64,000 nt of DNA, taken from contig JAUIIY010000003.1 of assembly GCA_030431375.1 (NCBI GenBank), positions 62,001 to 126,000 on the forward strand, read 5' to 3'. Within the stretch, counting starts at the first letter, position 1; each line of letters opens with the position of its first letter. The stretch is from Alphaproteobacteria bacterium. GTDB taxonomy: Bacteria; Pseudomonadota; Alphaproteobacteria; Rickettsiales; JABSSG01. Below the pieces are notes generated by a model that saw only the letters and a list, made by a program, of their open reading frames with translations, ran no database searches and was not told where the DNA came from. The translations under genes were made by a program, and so were the position numbers. Below are positions 17,096 through 24,627 of the stretch, piece after piece.

Positions 17096-17505
17096 AGAAT
17101 TTCTTAATTAGTTTAGGGGAAATTAGAACACCCAACAGGGGTAAATTAAGAAATTTGATCCATTTTATGCACAGGCTAATTTATGTACCTGATTTTAATA
17201 TTTTTAGAAAAAAAATCAAATATTTTTCAAAAAAAGTTCGAAAGGTTAAGAAAAAGTAAAATTTTGTAACATTTTAGATTTTCATATTGCGGCCTCAATT
17301 TTTATCTTTCAAATAGATTGATATTTCTATTTTTTAAAAAAGTTCTCGTGCATATATTAACATATGCCATGTATGGGTGTTAAGAGCTTGAAAAAAATTA
17401 TTTTAGAAATAGTGGATTCCCGCTTTCGCGAGAATGACCAAAAAGGTTAAAGCGAATGACGAAAAAAAAGAGCGGAATGATGAAATAGGGAAAGGGATTG
17501 ACGAA
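16883..17505. repeat. Copy 1 of a ~620-bp direct duplication (ABC-F 5' end plus upstream region)
   Basis: This segment covers the first ~71 codons of the ABC-F gene and about 410 bp upstream of it. It is repeated in the same orientation at 20749-21370, with roughly 95% identity by eye and a constant offset of 3866, changing to 3865 after one single-base indel. The right end runs into a dispersed hairpin repeat. Confidence 0.9.
17302..17370 (-). CDS. Possible 22-codon leader peptide upstream of ABC-F
   Basis: The minus strand reads MAYVNICTRTFLKNRNIN and four more residues, then TAA, ending about 205 nt before the ABC-F start. In the duplicated copy (21168-21236) the frame is intact with four base changes; three are synonymous third-position changes and one gives Thr10 to Ala. 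Resistance-type ABC-F genes are often controlled by translated leaders that sense ribosome stalling. No clear Shine-Dalgarno sequence precedes it, and an inverted repeat overlaps its first codons, so it may be non-coding. Confidence 0.3.
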   Translation of the reverse strand: MAYVNICTRTFLKNRNINLFER

Positions 17506-17634
17506 GAATGGTACTGAAAGACCACGCCGCAACGTCATCTTCGAACTTCCAAACAACGTTATCCCCAACTCCCCCAACAACGTCATCCCCGACTCGATCG
17601 GGGATCCAGAAAGAGGCTGCGTGTCCTCTGTGAT
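17411..17634. repeat. Dispersed palindromic repeat, copy A
   Basis: Two imperfect hairpins flank a simple-sequence-like stretch. ATTCCCGC/GCGAGAAT is at 17416-17435, and the 8-bp perfect stem ATCCCCGA/TCGGGGAT is at 17585-17605. The latter runs into a 31-nt core (17604-17634) that itself contains AGAGG/CCTCT. The same 31-nt core occurs without mismatch in inverted orientation at 24021-24051. The arms resemble the intergenic palindromic repeats spread through many Rickettsiales genomes. Confidence 0.8.
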
Positions 17635-17747
17635 TTGTGCTAAATAAAACCTACTTACGAAAGAAAAGCCGGAAAGAGTTTTTCCGATTCTGCTATTCTA
17701 AAATGAGGATGAAGGTATATACGCCTGAACCAGATAAAGCTTTGTGC

Positions 17748-17774
17748 TTGACAATTTTTGATTAACATTATAGA
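17748..17774 (+). promoter_or_regulatory. Promoter of the TetR-family gene
   Basis: TTGACA (17748-17753) and TATAGA (17769-17774) are separated by 15 nt, somewhat short. The -10 region overlaps the palindromic operator that begins at 17772, a geometry expected for autorepression. Confidence 0.7.
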
Positions 17775-17788
17775 CTGACGGTCAGTCT
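17772..17788. promoter_or_regulatory. Perfect palindromic operator of the TetR regulator
   Basis: AGACTGAC-G-GTCAGTCT is a perfect 17-bp palindrome overlapping the -10 box, 25 nt before the regulator's start codon. GACNGAC...GTCNGTC palindromes of this type are found upstream of many TetR/AcrR genes. Confidence 0.88.
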
Positions 17789-17812
17789 GTTAAAAAATGC
17801 AAAGGTTTGAAC

Positions 17813-18439
17813 GTGAGTAGAATTGTAAAGGACCCTGAAATCCGACGCAAAGAAATCATTGACGCAGCGTATAATTTATTTGAAGAAATAGGCTATGAGA
17901 ATACCTCGGTAGAAAACATAATTAACCAAGCTAATATCGCTAAAGGTACATTTTATTACTACTTTAAAACTAAAAAAGACTTGTTAAACGAAATTGTAAA
18001 ACAAATTTCTGAAACAATATATTCGTTAATCGAAGAGGTATCAAAATCAGAATCACTGTCTGTTATGGAAAAGCTAAGTTATATTTTTGCTGATTCTAAG
18101 AAAGATACAATTACAAAATCCAAAGTTATGTCAACCATCCACAACGCAGAAAATAGAGAGTTGCAAGAGAAATTAAATATTTACTATATTGAGGAAATAA
18201 TACCTCTTATTACTTCTGTATTCAATCAAGGTTATGATGAAAATTTATGGAGTAAAAAAATGTCTTTGCCAAATATGCAAATAATATTAGGCGGGACACA
18301 ATTTGTGTTAGATTCAGGTCTTTTTACATGGGATAACCAGCAAAGAAAAGAATTTTTCTTTGAAATTGAAAAATTGCTTGAATGTATGGTTGGAGCTAAA
18401 TCTGGCACCTTTAAAACAATATTCGAATTTTTATACTAA
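17813..18439 (+). CDS. TetR/AcrR-family transcriptional regulator
   Basis: 208-residue regulator. The GTG at 17813 is the likely start, because AAAGG lies 7 nt upstream; an in-frame TTG at 17807 is too close to it. Residues about 10-57 form the TetR DNA-binding domain: RRKEIIDAAYNLFEEIGYENTSV, then IAKGTFYYYFKTKKDLL. The C-terminal ligand domain is helical and unclassified. The palindrome over its own promoter indicates autorepression. Divergent and co-directional neighbours (ABC-F and the small ORF at 18448) are candidate targets. Confidence 0.95.
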   Translation: MSRIVKDPEIRRKEIIDAAYNLFEEIGYENTSVENIINQANIAKGTFYYYFKTKKDLLNEIVKQISETIYSLIEEVSKSESLSVMEKLSYIFADSKKDTITKSKVMSTIHNAENRELQEKLNIYYIEEIIPLITSVFNQGYDENLWSKKMSLPNMQIILGGTQFVLDSGLFTWDNQQRKEFFFEIEKLLECMVGAKSGTFKTIFEFLY

Positions 18440-18447
18440 AAAATATT

Positions 18448-18720
18448 ATGAATAAAATACTTCAATTGCTAAAGCTAAGCTGGAACCTTAAATTAAGTAT
18501 ATGGAGGTGCTATTCGTTTAAGAAGAGCACAGATGAGTATCGCATTGCCAAATATTACCAAAATAGTTTGAATAATTTAAAAGATGATACTGAAGAAATT
18601 AAAGCTTTAATTCTGAAAACTGAACAATTAAATGATAAAATTCATGATAAAAAGGAAATAATAAATTTATTACAAAATGTAATTTCTTTTTTAAGTCACT
18701 TAGAAGGAATTAAAAGTTAG
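18448..18720 (+). CDS. Small basic helical protein cotranscribed with TetR gene
   Basis: 90-residue ORF starting 8 nt after the regulator's stop, hence in the same transcript. It has an amphipathic, Trp-containing N-terminus (LLKLSWNLKLSIWRCYSFKK) and two helical segments with Lys/Glu/Asn. No signal peptide, membrane helix or known domain. The coupling to a TetR gene suggests a regulated accessory function. Unrecognised. Confidence 0.55.
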   Translation: MNKILQLLKLSWNLKLSIWRCYSFKKSTDEYRIAKYYQNSLNNLKDDTEEIKALILKTEQLNDKIHDKKEIINLLQNVISFLSHLEGIKS

Positions 18721-18995
18721 TTATGGACTCTTTCTATCCCAAAGTAACAGCTCATTGATTCACCTAAATTTGTTCCATTAATGTTAGCAAAATCAGCTAA
18801 TTATGTATAAGTTTATAGAATTAAAGTTATAGCAAGTTGATTCATTCACGAATCAAATGTTCAAAGGGAATCATGCCGCCATGTTTGTAACTAGAGAGCT
18901 TCTAATACAAAATATTACAACAGAAATGAATCCCCCATAGTAAATTAGACCATTGAGATGACATCACGACTCAAGGAAAAATATAAATTAAGAAT

Positions 18996-20426
18996 TTAGA
19001 CTTCTTCGGCGGCAGAGCACAACGTTCCGGCCAGCTCACACTCTTGTATCGGAATGCTTGAATCTAGCTCATCAGCAAATATCTCTATAGCGTTTGCACC
19101 TTCTTCGAATAACTTTAATGAGTCAATGTCCCATTTATAATGAATTGCATCCTCAGGTAAAACACCGAAATCTAAAGCCATCAATTCAACCGCAGTCCAA
19201 TTATGCTTAATAGCCAAGTCAACACCTACCCCATGCTCTAAAGCGTTTACCTCACTCTTACTCCAATTATGGTTAATTGCTTCTATGTATGTAGCCCCAT
19301 ATTCCAACGCACGAAGTTTATATAATGTCCAGTCTTCATGAAGCAAAGCTATATCTAGTGGAACACCATATGTTAGGGCTTGGACTTGAAGATCACTCCA
19401 AACATAAAACTTTAAATTCGCTGCATCTAATAAACCTGCTCCGTTCTCATATGCAACTAATCCAGCTTCGGTTAATCCAGCTTCCTTTAGGAACCCCCTT
19501 AATCCCGTCAGGGAGAGTATATCTCCAACTGCTGAATAAAAGATATCAACAATTTGCATTTGCAAAGGCTCAACTACCTTTGCTTTCTCAAAGGGTGAAC
19601 CTTTTGAAAGGGATAAAAGTTCTGATTTGCTCCATATACGTGTAACAGCTTGCTCATATGTCAAATCGATCATAACAGCATAAACCTCTTTTGTTGTCCA
19701 TTTATGCCACATTGCCTGCTCAAATGTTGCCCCAAATTTGAAAGCTTCAATTTTTAGAGGATCGGACACTTCCTCTATCGGCTTCAAATATTTTGACCAA
19801 AAGCTCTCATGGTTGTTAACATTACCCCCTGTTATCACTTCCCAAAAATGTTTTAAGTGGTCAAATAGATGAATTTTCGGTGACTTATCCATTAATGCTT
19901 CTTCTATTGAAGCTCCATTTTTCAAACACTGTATTCTGTGATAATTCCACTCATTGGACTTTGCATCTTCTATCGACATTCCATATTCTAGAGCAAAAAT
20001 TTCTTTGGGAGTCCAAGTATACGATTTTGCTTGATCAGAAGTTAGCCCACCTAAATCCATAGCAAGAACTTGCTCTACCGTCCATTTATATGATTTCACC
20101 TCTTCCATGGTTAAACCATATTTATAGGCCACTAATTGACCTACCGTCCAATCATATGATTTTGCATCCTTTACAGAAAGACCATAATTTAAAGCATAAA
20201 TTTGCCCTAACTTCCACTTATGCGACTTGGCATCATCTACTGAAACTCCTGCTTTTAGAGCTAATAGCTGCCACATTTCCCAATCATGTGATGTAGCATC
20301 TTCCACGGTAGCTCCCCATTGAATAGCTCTTAATTGTTTGTTGGAGAGAGAATTTAGTACCTCAAAAGTGTCAGGATAAAAAAATTGAAAAATACGATCT
20401 AAAATTTGCATATAACTAATTTCCAT
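18996..20426 (-). CDS. Protein built of ~12 copies of a 22-residue Trp repeat, unknown family
   Basis: 476-residue protein with no signal peptide. Nearly the whole chain is made of 22-residue units that begin with Trp and follow the pattern W-x3-[QE]-h-x-A-[LMY]-x2-G-h-[ST]-x2-[DE]-A-x4. About twelve units are visible, in two runs (residues ~48-185 and ~340-455). Two degenerate units in between are spaced by inserts at ~185-245 and ~285-330. Each unit should form two short helices, so the protein is probably a solenoid. I do not recognise the unit as ankyrin, TPR, Sel1, HEAT or pentapeptide. Isolated gene inside the island; a protein-binding role is inference. Confidence 0.85.
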   Translation of the reverse strand: MEISYMQILDRIFQFFYPDTFEVLNSLSNKQLRAIQWGATVEDATSHDWEMWQLLALKAGVSVDDAKSHKWKLGQIYALNYGLSVKDAKSYDWTVGQLVAYKYGLTMEEVKSYKWTVEQVLAMDLGGLTSDQAKSYTWTPKEIFALEYGMSIEDAKSNEWNYHRIQCLKNGASIEEALMDKSPKIHLFDHLKHFWEVITGGNVNNHESFWSKYLKPIEEVSDPLKIEAFKFGATFEQAMWHKWTTKEVYAVMIDLTYEQAVTRIWSKSELLSLSKGSPFEKAKVVEPLQMQIVDIFYSAVGDILSLTGLRGFLKEAGLTEAGLVAYENGAGLLDAANLKFYVWSDLQVQALTYGVPLDIALLHEDWTLYKLRALEYGATYIEAINHNWSKSEVNALEHGVGVDLAIKHNWTAVELMALDFGVLPEDAIHYKWDIDSLKLFEEGANAIEIFADELDSSIPIQECELAGTLCSAAEEV

Positions 20427-20697
20427 TATTTAAAACTAAGGGCATCCTTTTTCAGGACCTCGTTTCTATTAATACATCTTAAAATCAGTGAATTTTGAAA
20501 GCATCTCCTACTTTAAAAAGTGATCACTCAACCTGTTGTTGTTACAATCTATACAGATATAAAGTCTTATACTCACATTGTCTCACTAATGTAGTGCACC
20601 CGAATATCATATATATTAACAGACTTCAACCCATTCTTAATTTTATTTGAGTGATAAAGTAAGATTATAAAGCACTAAAAAATCATAAAAAGAAATC
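20427..20697. other. Intergenic stretch, nothing recognised
   Basis: AT-rich 271 nt between the Trp-repeat gene and the truncated ABC-F copy. A short palindromic-looking stretch near 20585-20605 (TGTAGTGCACCC) resembles an insertion-sequence end but has no partner. No promoter, RNA gene or ORF is convincing. Confidence 0.5.
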
Positions 20698-20961
20698 TTA
20701 ACTTAAGAAATCAAACCAGCAAACTCTAATTAAGATTAAATATTTTTTAGGGTTGTCATTAATTATTTGGCCTACATATCCTGTTGTGATGTCCTTTAAT
20801 TCACCACGTAGTTTATTTAGCAGGCATGTTTTGCCCGCACCATTTCGTCCAATAATGGCTATACGACTTCCTGGATATATAATTGTAGAAAAATCATCAA
20901 ATAATATTTGGCATTTAATAATGCAAGAAAAATTGGCAATTTCGATAGGTTTATGCGACAT
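20698..20961 (-). pseudogene. Truncated duplicate of the ABC-F gene
   Basis: The first 71 residues match the N-terminus of the 15701-17095 ABC-F protein with few changes; Walker A here is GRNGAGKT instead of GRNGVGKT. After INDNP the frame leaves the homology for 16 unrelated residues and stops, before the LSGGE signature. No ATPase can be made. The whole 5' region including upstream DNA is copied too, so this is the end of a segmental duplication and not a domain-sized gene. Confidence 0.9.
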
Positions 20962-21370
20962 AGAATTTCTTAATTAGTTTAGGGGAAACTAGAACACCCA
21001 ATAGGGGTAAATTAAGAAATTTGATCCATTTTATGCACAGGCTAATTTATGTACCTGATTTTAATATTTTTAGAAAAAAAATCAAATATTTTTCAAAAAA
21101 AGTTCGAATAGTTAAATAAAAGTAAGATTTTGTAACATTTTAGATTTTCATATTGCGGCCTCTATTTTTATCTTTCGAATAGGTTAATATTTCTATTTTT
21201 TAAAAAAGCTCTCGTGCATATATTAACATATGCCATGTATGGGTGTTAAGAGCTTGAAAAGTATTATTTTAGAAATAGTGGATTCCCGCTTTCGCGAGAA
21301 GACCAAAAAGGGTAAAGCGAATGACGAAAAAAAAGAGCGGAATGATGAAATAGGGAAAGGGATTGACGAA
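20749..21370. repeat. Copy 2 of the ~620-bp direct duplication
   Basis: Matches 16883-17505 with about 5% difference. It starts within codon ~71 of the ABC-F homology and ends inside the dispersed repeat (TTCCCGCTTTCGCGAGAA at 21283-21300). Outside these limits the two loci share nothing visible. The 22-codon leader-like ORF is kept at 21168-21236. Confidence 0.9.
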
Positions 21371-21504
21371 AAAAGGTTATTGAAATGACAAAATAGAAGC
21401 ATAATATTTTGCAAAGAATCAGAAATCCCTTCGGCAGAATTAGCTAATTGTATTATTATGGCTTTGACTTATAAATTACTTAAATAGATTAATAAAAACA
21501 GAAA
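20962..21504. other. Intergenic stretch made mostly of the duplicated upstream region
   Basis: 543 nt without a gene. Most of it (to 21370) is the duplicated ABC-F upstream region including its palindromic repeat. The remaining ~130 nt before the ATG at 21505 show no clear promoter or Shine-Dalgarno sequence. Confidence 0.6.
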
Positions 21505-22563
21505 ATGACCAACTTATATTTTATTGGTGGAGCCAGCGGTAGCGGAAAAACAGCTATCATGTCAGAACTGCAAGATATATTGGGCCATAAAATCGAAGTG
21601 CATGATTTTGATGATATTGGAGTGCCTGAAGCTGCTGATAAAAAATGGCGCCAAGAATCAACTGAGAAATGGCTGCAAAAATTGTTAGAACGCGGCCAGG
21701 ATGCATGCTTGTTAGGTCAGATCGTTTTAGGTGAGATCTTCGCATGTCCTTCTGCTGCTAAATTATCAGATATTAATTTCTGCCTATTGGATGTTAGCGA
21801 CTATGATCGTATTCAAAGATTGAAGAAGCGGAACACATATGGGGCTGATCAAAATATGTTAAACTGGTCTGCTTGGCTACGTATGCACACCCACGATCCC
21901 CAATGGACTCAACATGTTATCAAAGATGACGCTTGGAATGGTTTGCATTTCTCCTCATGGGATCGGGAGCATACTTGGCCAGAAAATGTTACAACCAAAT
22001 TTATTGATACAACCCATCTTAGCATCAAGGAGGTTGCAAAGCATGTTTCTGCATGGATTAATGGCAAGAAAATTGATACGTATCGTCTAAAAATAAGAGA
22101 AATCGGAGCAAATGATTTGAATGCGTTATATGAACTTCTAAGCAATAACGATGTAATGTGTTATTCTGTACATGGACCATATTCGAAAAAACAGACAGAG
22201 GATTGGATTAGATTTATCACAGAGCATTATAAAAAGTATCCTCTTGGTATGTGGGCAGTTACAGAAAAAAATAATGACCTGCTAATTGGAATTTGTGGAT
22301 TGATGCCATTAAGTGAGGATGATTCAAAATATGAAATTGAATACAGAATATTACCTAATTTTCAAGGTAAAGGTTTAGCAACTGAGGCTGCTATTGCTGT
22401 AAGAGATTATGCAGTAAGAGTTGGGATTACTAACTTTATTGCTTATATTGAAGAAGAAAACAAACCTTCAGTAAAAATTTCCGAGAAAATTGGTATGCGT
22501 TTTCTAAAGAAGGGAACCTATAAAAACATACCGGTTCTCATATATGAGTACAATGTGGAATAA
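21505..22563 (+). CDS. Fusion of a P-loop NTPase/kinase-like domain and a GNAT acetyltransferase
   Basis: 352-residue two-domain protein. Residues 1-~188 form a small P-loop domain: GGASGSGKT at 8-16, then a short Asp-rich strand (VHDFDDI). It resembles nucleotide or sugar kinase-like ATPases. Residues ~192-352 are a GNAT domain of the RimJ/RimL type: YRLKIREIGANDL, a GMWAVTEKN strand and ILPNFQGKGLATEAA as the acetyl-CoA loop. The pair may modify a small molecule or antibiotic by phosphorylation and acetylation, but that is inference. It is followed after 19 nt by a Nudix gene. Confidence 0.85.
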   Translation: MTNLYFIGGASGSGKTAIMSELQDILGHKIEVHDFDDIGVPEAADKKWRQESTEKWLQKLLERGQDACLLGQIVLGEIFACPSAAKLSDINFCLLDVSDYDRIQRLKKRNTYGADQNMLNWSAWLRMHTHDPQWTQHVIKDDAWNGLHFSSWDREHTWPENVTTKFIDTTHLSIKEVAKHVSAWINGKKIDTYRLKIREIGANDLNALYELLSNNDVMCYSVHGPYSKKQTEDWIRFITEHYKKYPLGMWAVTEKNNDLLIGICGLMPLSEDDSKYEIEYRILPNFQGKGLATEAAIAVRDYAVRVGITNFIAYIEEENKPSVKISEKIGMRFLKKGTYKNIPVLIYEYNVE

Positions 22564-22582
22564 ATGGAAGTGAGAATTACAA

Positions 22583-23020
22583 ATGAAATCCTACGTAAAT
22601 GTTGTTGAAGTTGCTATAGAGCATAAAGAAAAATTTCTGATTATAAAGAGGCCAGAAGGTACACATGCTGGCGGTCTTCTCTCTTTTCCTGGTGGTAAAG
22701 TTGAGGAATCTGATGCGAAAAAAGGTGGCGATATACTAATAGAAGCCGCAAAACGTGAAATTCTTGAAGAAGTAGGCCTAGATTTAGAGGATGAACTACA
22801 TTATGTCACAAGTAATCACTTTGTTGATAGTAAAAAAGTAAATGTAATTGATAGTATCTTTCACTGTAAAATTGAAAAAACTATTATACAAATTGTGGCA
22901 TCTGAGCGTGAGGTTCCTGAATATTATTGGATGACTATAGAAGAAATAAATTCCGCAGATAATGCGCCGCAGTGGCTAAAAAAATATCTAAAATATATTA
23001 TTTATAAAGGAAAACAGTGA
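22583..23020 (+). CDS. Nudix hydrolase
   Basis: 145-residue MutT-like protein. The Nudix box begins at PGGKVEES (36-43) and ends at AAKREILEEVGL (55-66), with the metal-binding REhhEE core at 58-63. About six extra residues (DAKKGGDI region) separate the Gly-rich start from the REhxEExGh part, compared with the canonical spacing; similar extended boxes occur in MutT-like pyrophosphatases. Substrate is unknown. It sits 19 nt after the P-loop/GNAT gene and 72 nt before thiM, suggesting one transcript. Confidence 0.9.
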   Translation: MKSYVNVVEVAIEHKEKFLIIKRPEGTHAGGLLSFPGGKVEESDAKKGGDILIEAAKREILEEVGLDLEDELHYVTSNHFVDSKKVNVIDSIFHCKIEKTIIQIVASEREVPEYYWMTIEEINSADNAPQWLKKYLKYIIYKGKQ

Positions 23021-23092
23021 TTTATGAAACTATCCTTCTTTAGATAGATATGATATGACAATTTTCAGTAACTAGAAAAAAGACAACTAAAT

Positions 23093-23872
23093 ATGGATAA
23101 AATTGCAAAAACCATCTTTGAAATAAAAAAGACAAAACCTCTAATCCTCAATTTAACAAATTTTGTAACCATGGATTTTGTTGCTAATTGTTTGTTAGCA
23201 ATAGGCGCTGCTCCTATTATGTGCGTATATGAAGAAGAATTAGAAGAATTGATTAAATTATCTGCAGTTATTTATATTAATATTGGCACTTTAAATGACG
23301 AATTTATTCACCTCGCTACAAAAGCCCAAATCATATCATCTAAATATAACAAACCGATTATTCTGGATCCTGTTGGTGCAGGTGCTACGAAAATCAGAAC
23401 AGAGATATCTAAAAAAATTGCTGCAACAGCCAAAATCATTAGAGGAAATGCAAGTGAGATAATGGCATTAAATAATGAGTCTTTCGCCTCCAAAGGGGTT
23501 GAAGCTGTCCATTCAACTGATGCTGTAACCGACATTGCAGATAATCTAGCAAAGCACTTAAAAAACACTATAGTGGTTAGCGGTGCAATCGATTATATTA
23601 CAAATGGCACTAAAAAGGCACAGCTTGCATTTGGCTCTCCTATAATGCAAAATGTCACAGGAATGGGATGCGCCTTAACTGCTACATTAGCAGCTTTTTT
23701 GGCTGTTGCAGAAGATCCATATGATGCTGGAATTATTGGCTCAAAATATTTCTCACTTTGCGGCCAAATAACTTCTCAAAATCATAAAAATCCTGGATCC
23801 TTTAAAGCTTCTTTCATCGATGAATTATATAATCCAAACATAGAGCTCATGAGAAAAATCTCCGAAAATTAG
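23093..23872 (+). CDS. thiM: Hydroxyethylthiazole kinase (thiamine salvage)
   Basis: 259-residue enzyme that phosphorylates 4-methyl-5-(2-hydroxyethyl)thiazole for thiamine salvage. The signatures are LNLTNFVTMDFVAN near the N-terminus, ILDPVGAGAT for phosphate binding, IRGNASEI, and NVTGMGCALTAT with the active-site Cys. Length matches ThiM. No thiD or thiE is present in the window, so the rest of the pathway must lie elsewhere or come from the host. Its position beside the Nudix and GNAT fusion in a repeat-flanked region points to acquisition by transfer. Confidence 0.93.
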   Translation: MDKIAKTIFEIKKTKPLILNLTNFVTMDFVANCLLAIGAAPIMCVYEEELEELIKLSAVIYINIGTLNDEFIHLATKAQIISSKYNKPIILDPVGAGATKIRTEISKKIAATAKIIRGNASEIMALNNESFASKGVEAVHSTDAVTDIADNLAKHLKNTIVVSGAIDYITNGTKKAQLAFGSPIMQNVTGMGCALTATLAAFLAVAEDPYDAGIIGSKYFSLCGQITSQNHKNPGSFKASFIDELYNPNIELMRKISEN

Positions 23873-24222
23873 CTTCTATATTTGGACCCACAAATTTATA
23901 GCACCAATATATAGGAATTTATTTACCTCACTGATTCACATCATTACTTTCACATGTTCTGTTATGCTCTTTCCTTTTTTTATCATTCTCGTGAAAGCGG
24001 GAATCAACTCCTGGAAACAGATCACAGAGGACACGCAGCCTCTTTCTGGATGTCCGATTGAGTACGGGGATAATTGGTGAGGGAGTCTGGGGTGGAGTAG
24101 TTGCGGGGACGTTGTGGGAGGAGCCAAGGATGGTGCTGTTATATTGAGCTGAGGATGACTATTGTGTCGAGTATCATTAATGACATGGTCACCTAGCACC
24201 GTCATTATCATATACTTCGCTC
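23873..24222. other. Intergenic stretch carrying the inverted dispersed repeat
   Basis: 350 nt between thiM and the end of the envelope operon. It holds copy B of the dispersed repeat and a G-rich stretch (24060-24130). An open frame on the minus strand (23936-24211) overlaps the repeat and has no protein character, so I do not count it as a gene. Confidence 0.7.
23983..24075. repeat. Dispersed palindromic repeat, copy B (inverted)
   Basis: Contains ATTCTCGTGAAAGCGGGAAT (23984-24003) and, at 24021-24051, the exact reverse complement of the 31-nt core seen at 17604-17634. Next comes a degraded ATCGG/CGGGGAT arm. Together with copy A it brackets about 6.4 kb of accessory genes in inverted orientation. 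Confidence 0.8.
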
Positions 24223-24624
24223 TTAATCGCTGATTTCAGGGTACTTACTAGGGTCTTTTTGCAAATATATCGCCATTGGATGTTGGTTATCGAGCTTTAC
24301 TGAATGCACATAGAAGGCTTCTTGGAAAGCTCCCCTTTCTTCATTTTTCTTTAGGCGGGCATTTTCAATTTCTGTTTTATCAATATTCATTAATTTGCCA
24401 TAGCCATAGATAACTTCGATCACGTCTGCTAGTTCAACTGCAAGTTCTTCTTTAGTCTTTGCTTCAAAAACTTCTTGTATTTCCTCAAGAAATTTTTCGT
24501 GGAATAATTCTTTTCCATATTCTTTAGAGATGATTTTTTTATATTTTATATCTGATGAATATTCTTGCATTATTGCTACGGCACGATCACGCACCAATTT
24601 TTCAAACTTGTATCTTTTTTCCAT
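24223..24624 (-). CDS. MazG-superfamily nucleotide pyrophosphohydrolase-like protein
   Basis: 133-residue protein with the layout of small all-alpha NTP pyrophosphohydrolases: KLVRDRAVAIM at the start, FLEEIQEVFEAKTKEELAVELADVIEVI carrying the metal-binding Glu/Asp residues, and a C-terminal KKNEERGAF. Such proteins hydrolyse non-canonical NTPs or phosphoribosyl-ATP; here a house-cleaning role is more likely because no his genes are present. It starts 3 nt after yciB and is the last gene of the envelope operon. Confidence 0.82.
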   Translation of the reverse strand: MEKRYKFEKLVRDRAVAIMQEYSSDIKYKKIISKEYGKELFHEKFLEEIQEVFEAKTKEELAVELADVIEVIYGYGKLMNIDKTEIENARLKKNEERGAFQEAFYVHSVKLDNQHPMAIYLQKDPSKYPEISD

Positions 24625-24627
24625 AAT

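Larger units (their letters stand above)
17096..17812. other. Long intergenic region between the divergent ABC-F and TetR genes
   Basis: 717 nt with no large gene. It contains the ABC-F upstream region (duplicated), a 22-codon ORF on the minus strand, an inverted repeat GCATAT-N6-ATATGC (17350-17367), dispersed palindromic repeat DNA (17411-17634), and the promoter and operator of the TetR gene at its right end. The minus-strand open frame at 17398-17586 is a by-product of the repeat. Confidence 0.75.

Noticed and set aside
17398-17586. Minus-strand ORF of 62 codons containing HSRESGNP
   Set aside because: It is a translation of the dispersed palindromic repeat and has no gene-like start region.
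18840-18905. Minus-strand fragment reading KHGGMIPFEHLIRE as a possible transposase remnant
   Set aside because: Only about 19 open codons between stops, too short to assign.
20585-20605. TGTAGTGCACCC as a possible insertion-sequence end
   Set aside because: No matching inverted end, transposase or target duplication was found nearby.
23936-24211. Minus-strand ORF of 91 codons next to thiM
   Set aside because: It runs through repeat copy B and a G-rich tract; composition is Ser/Pro/His-rich without protein character.
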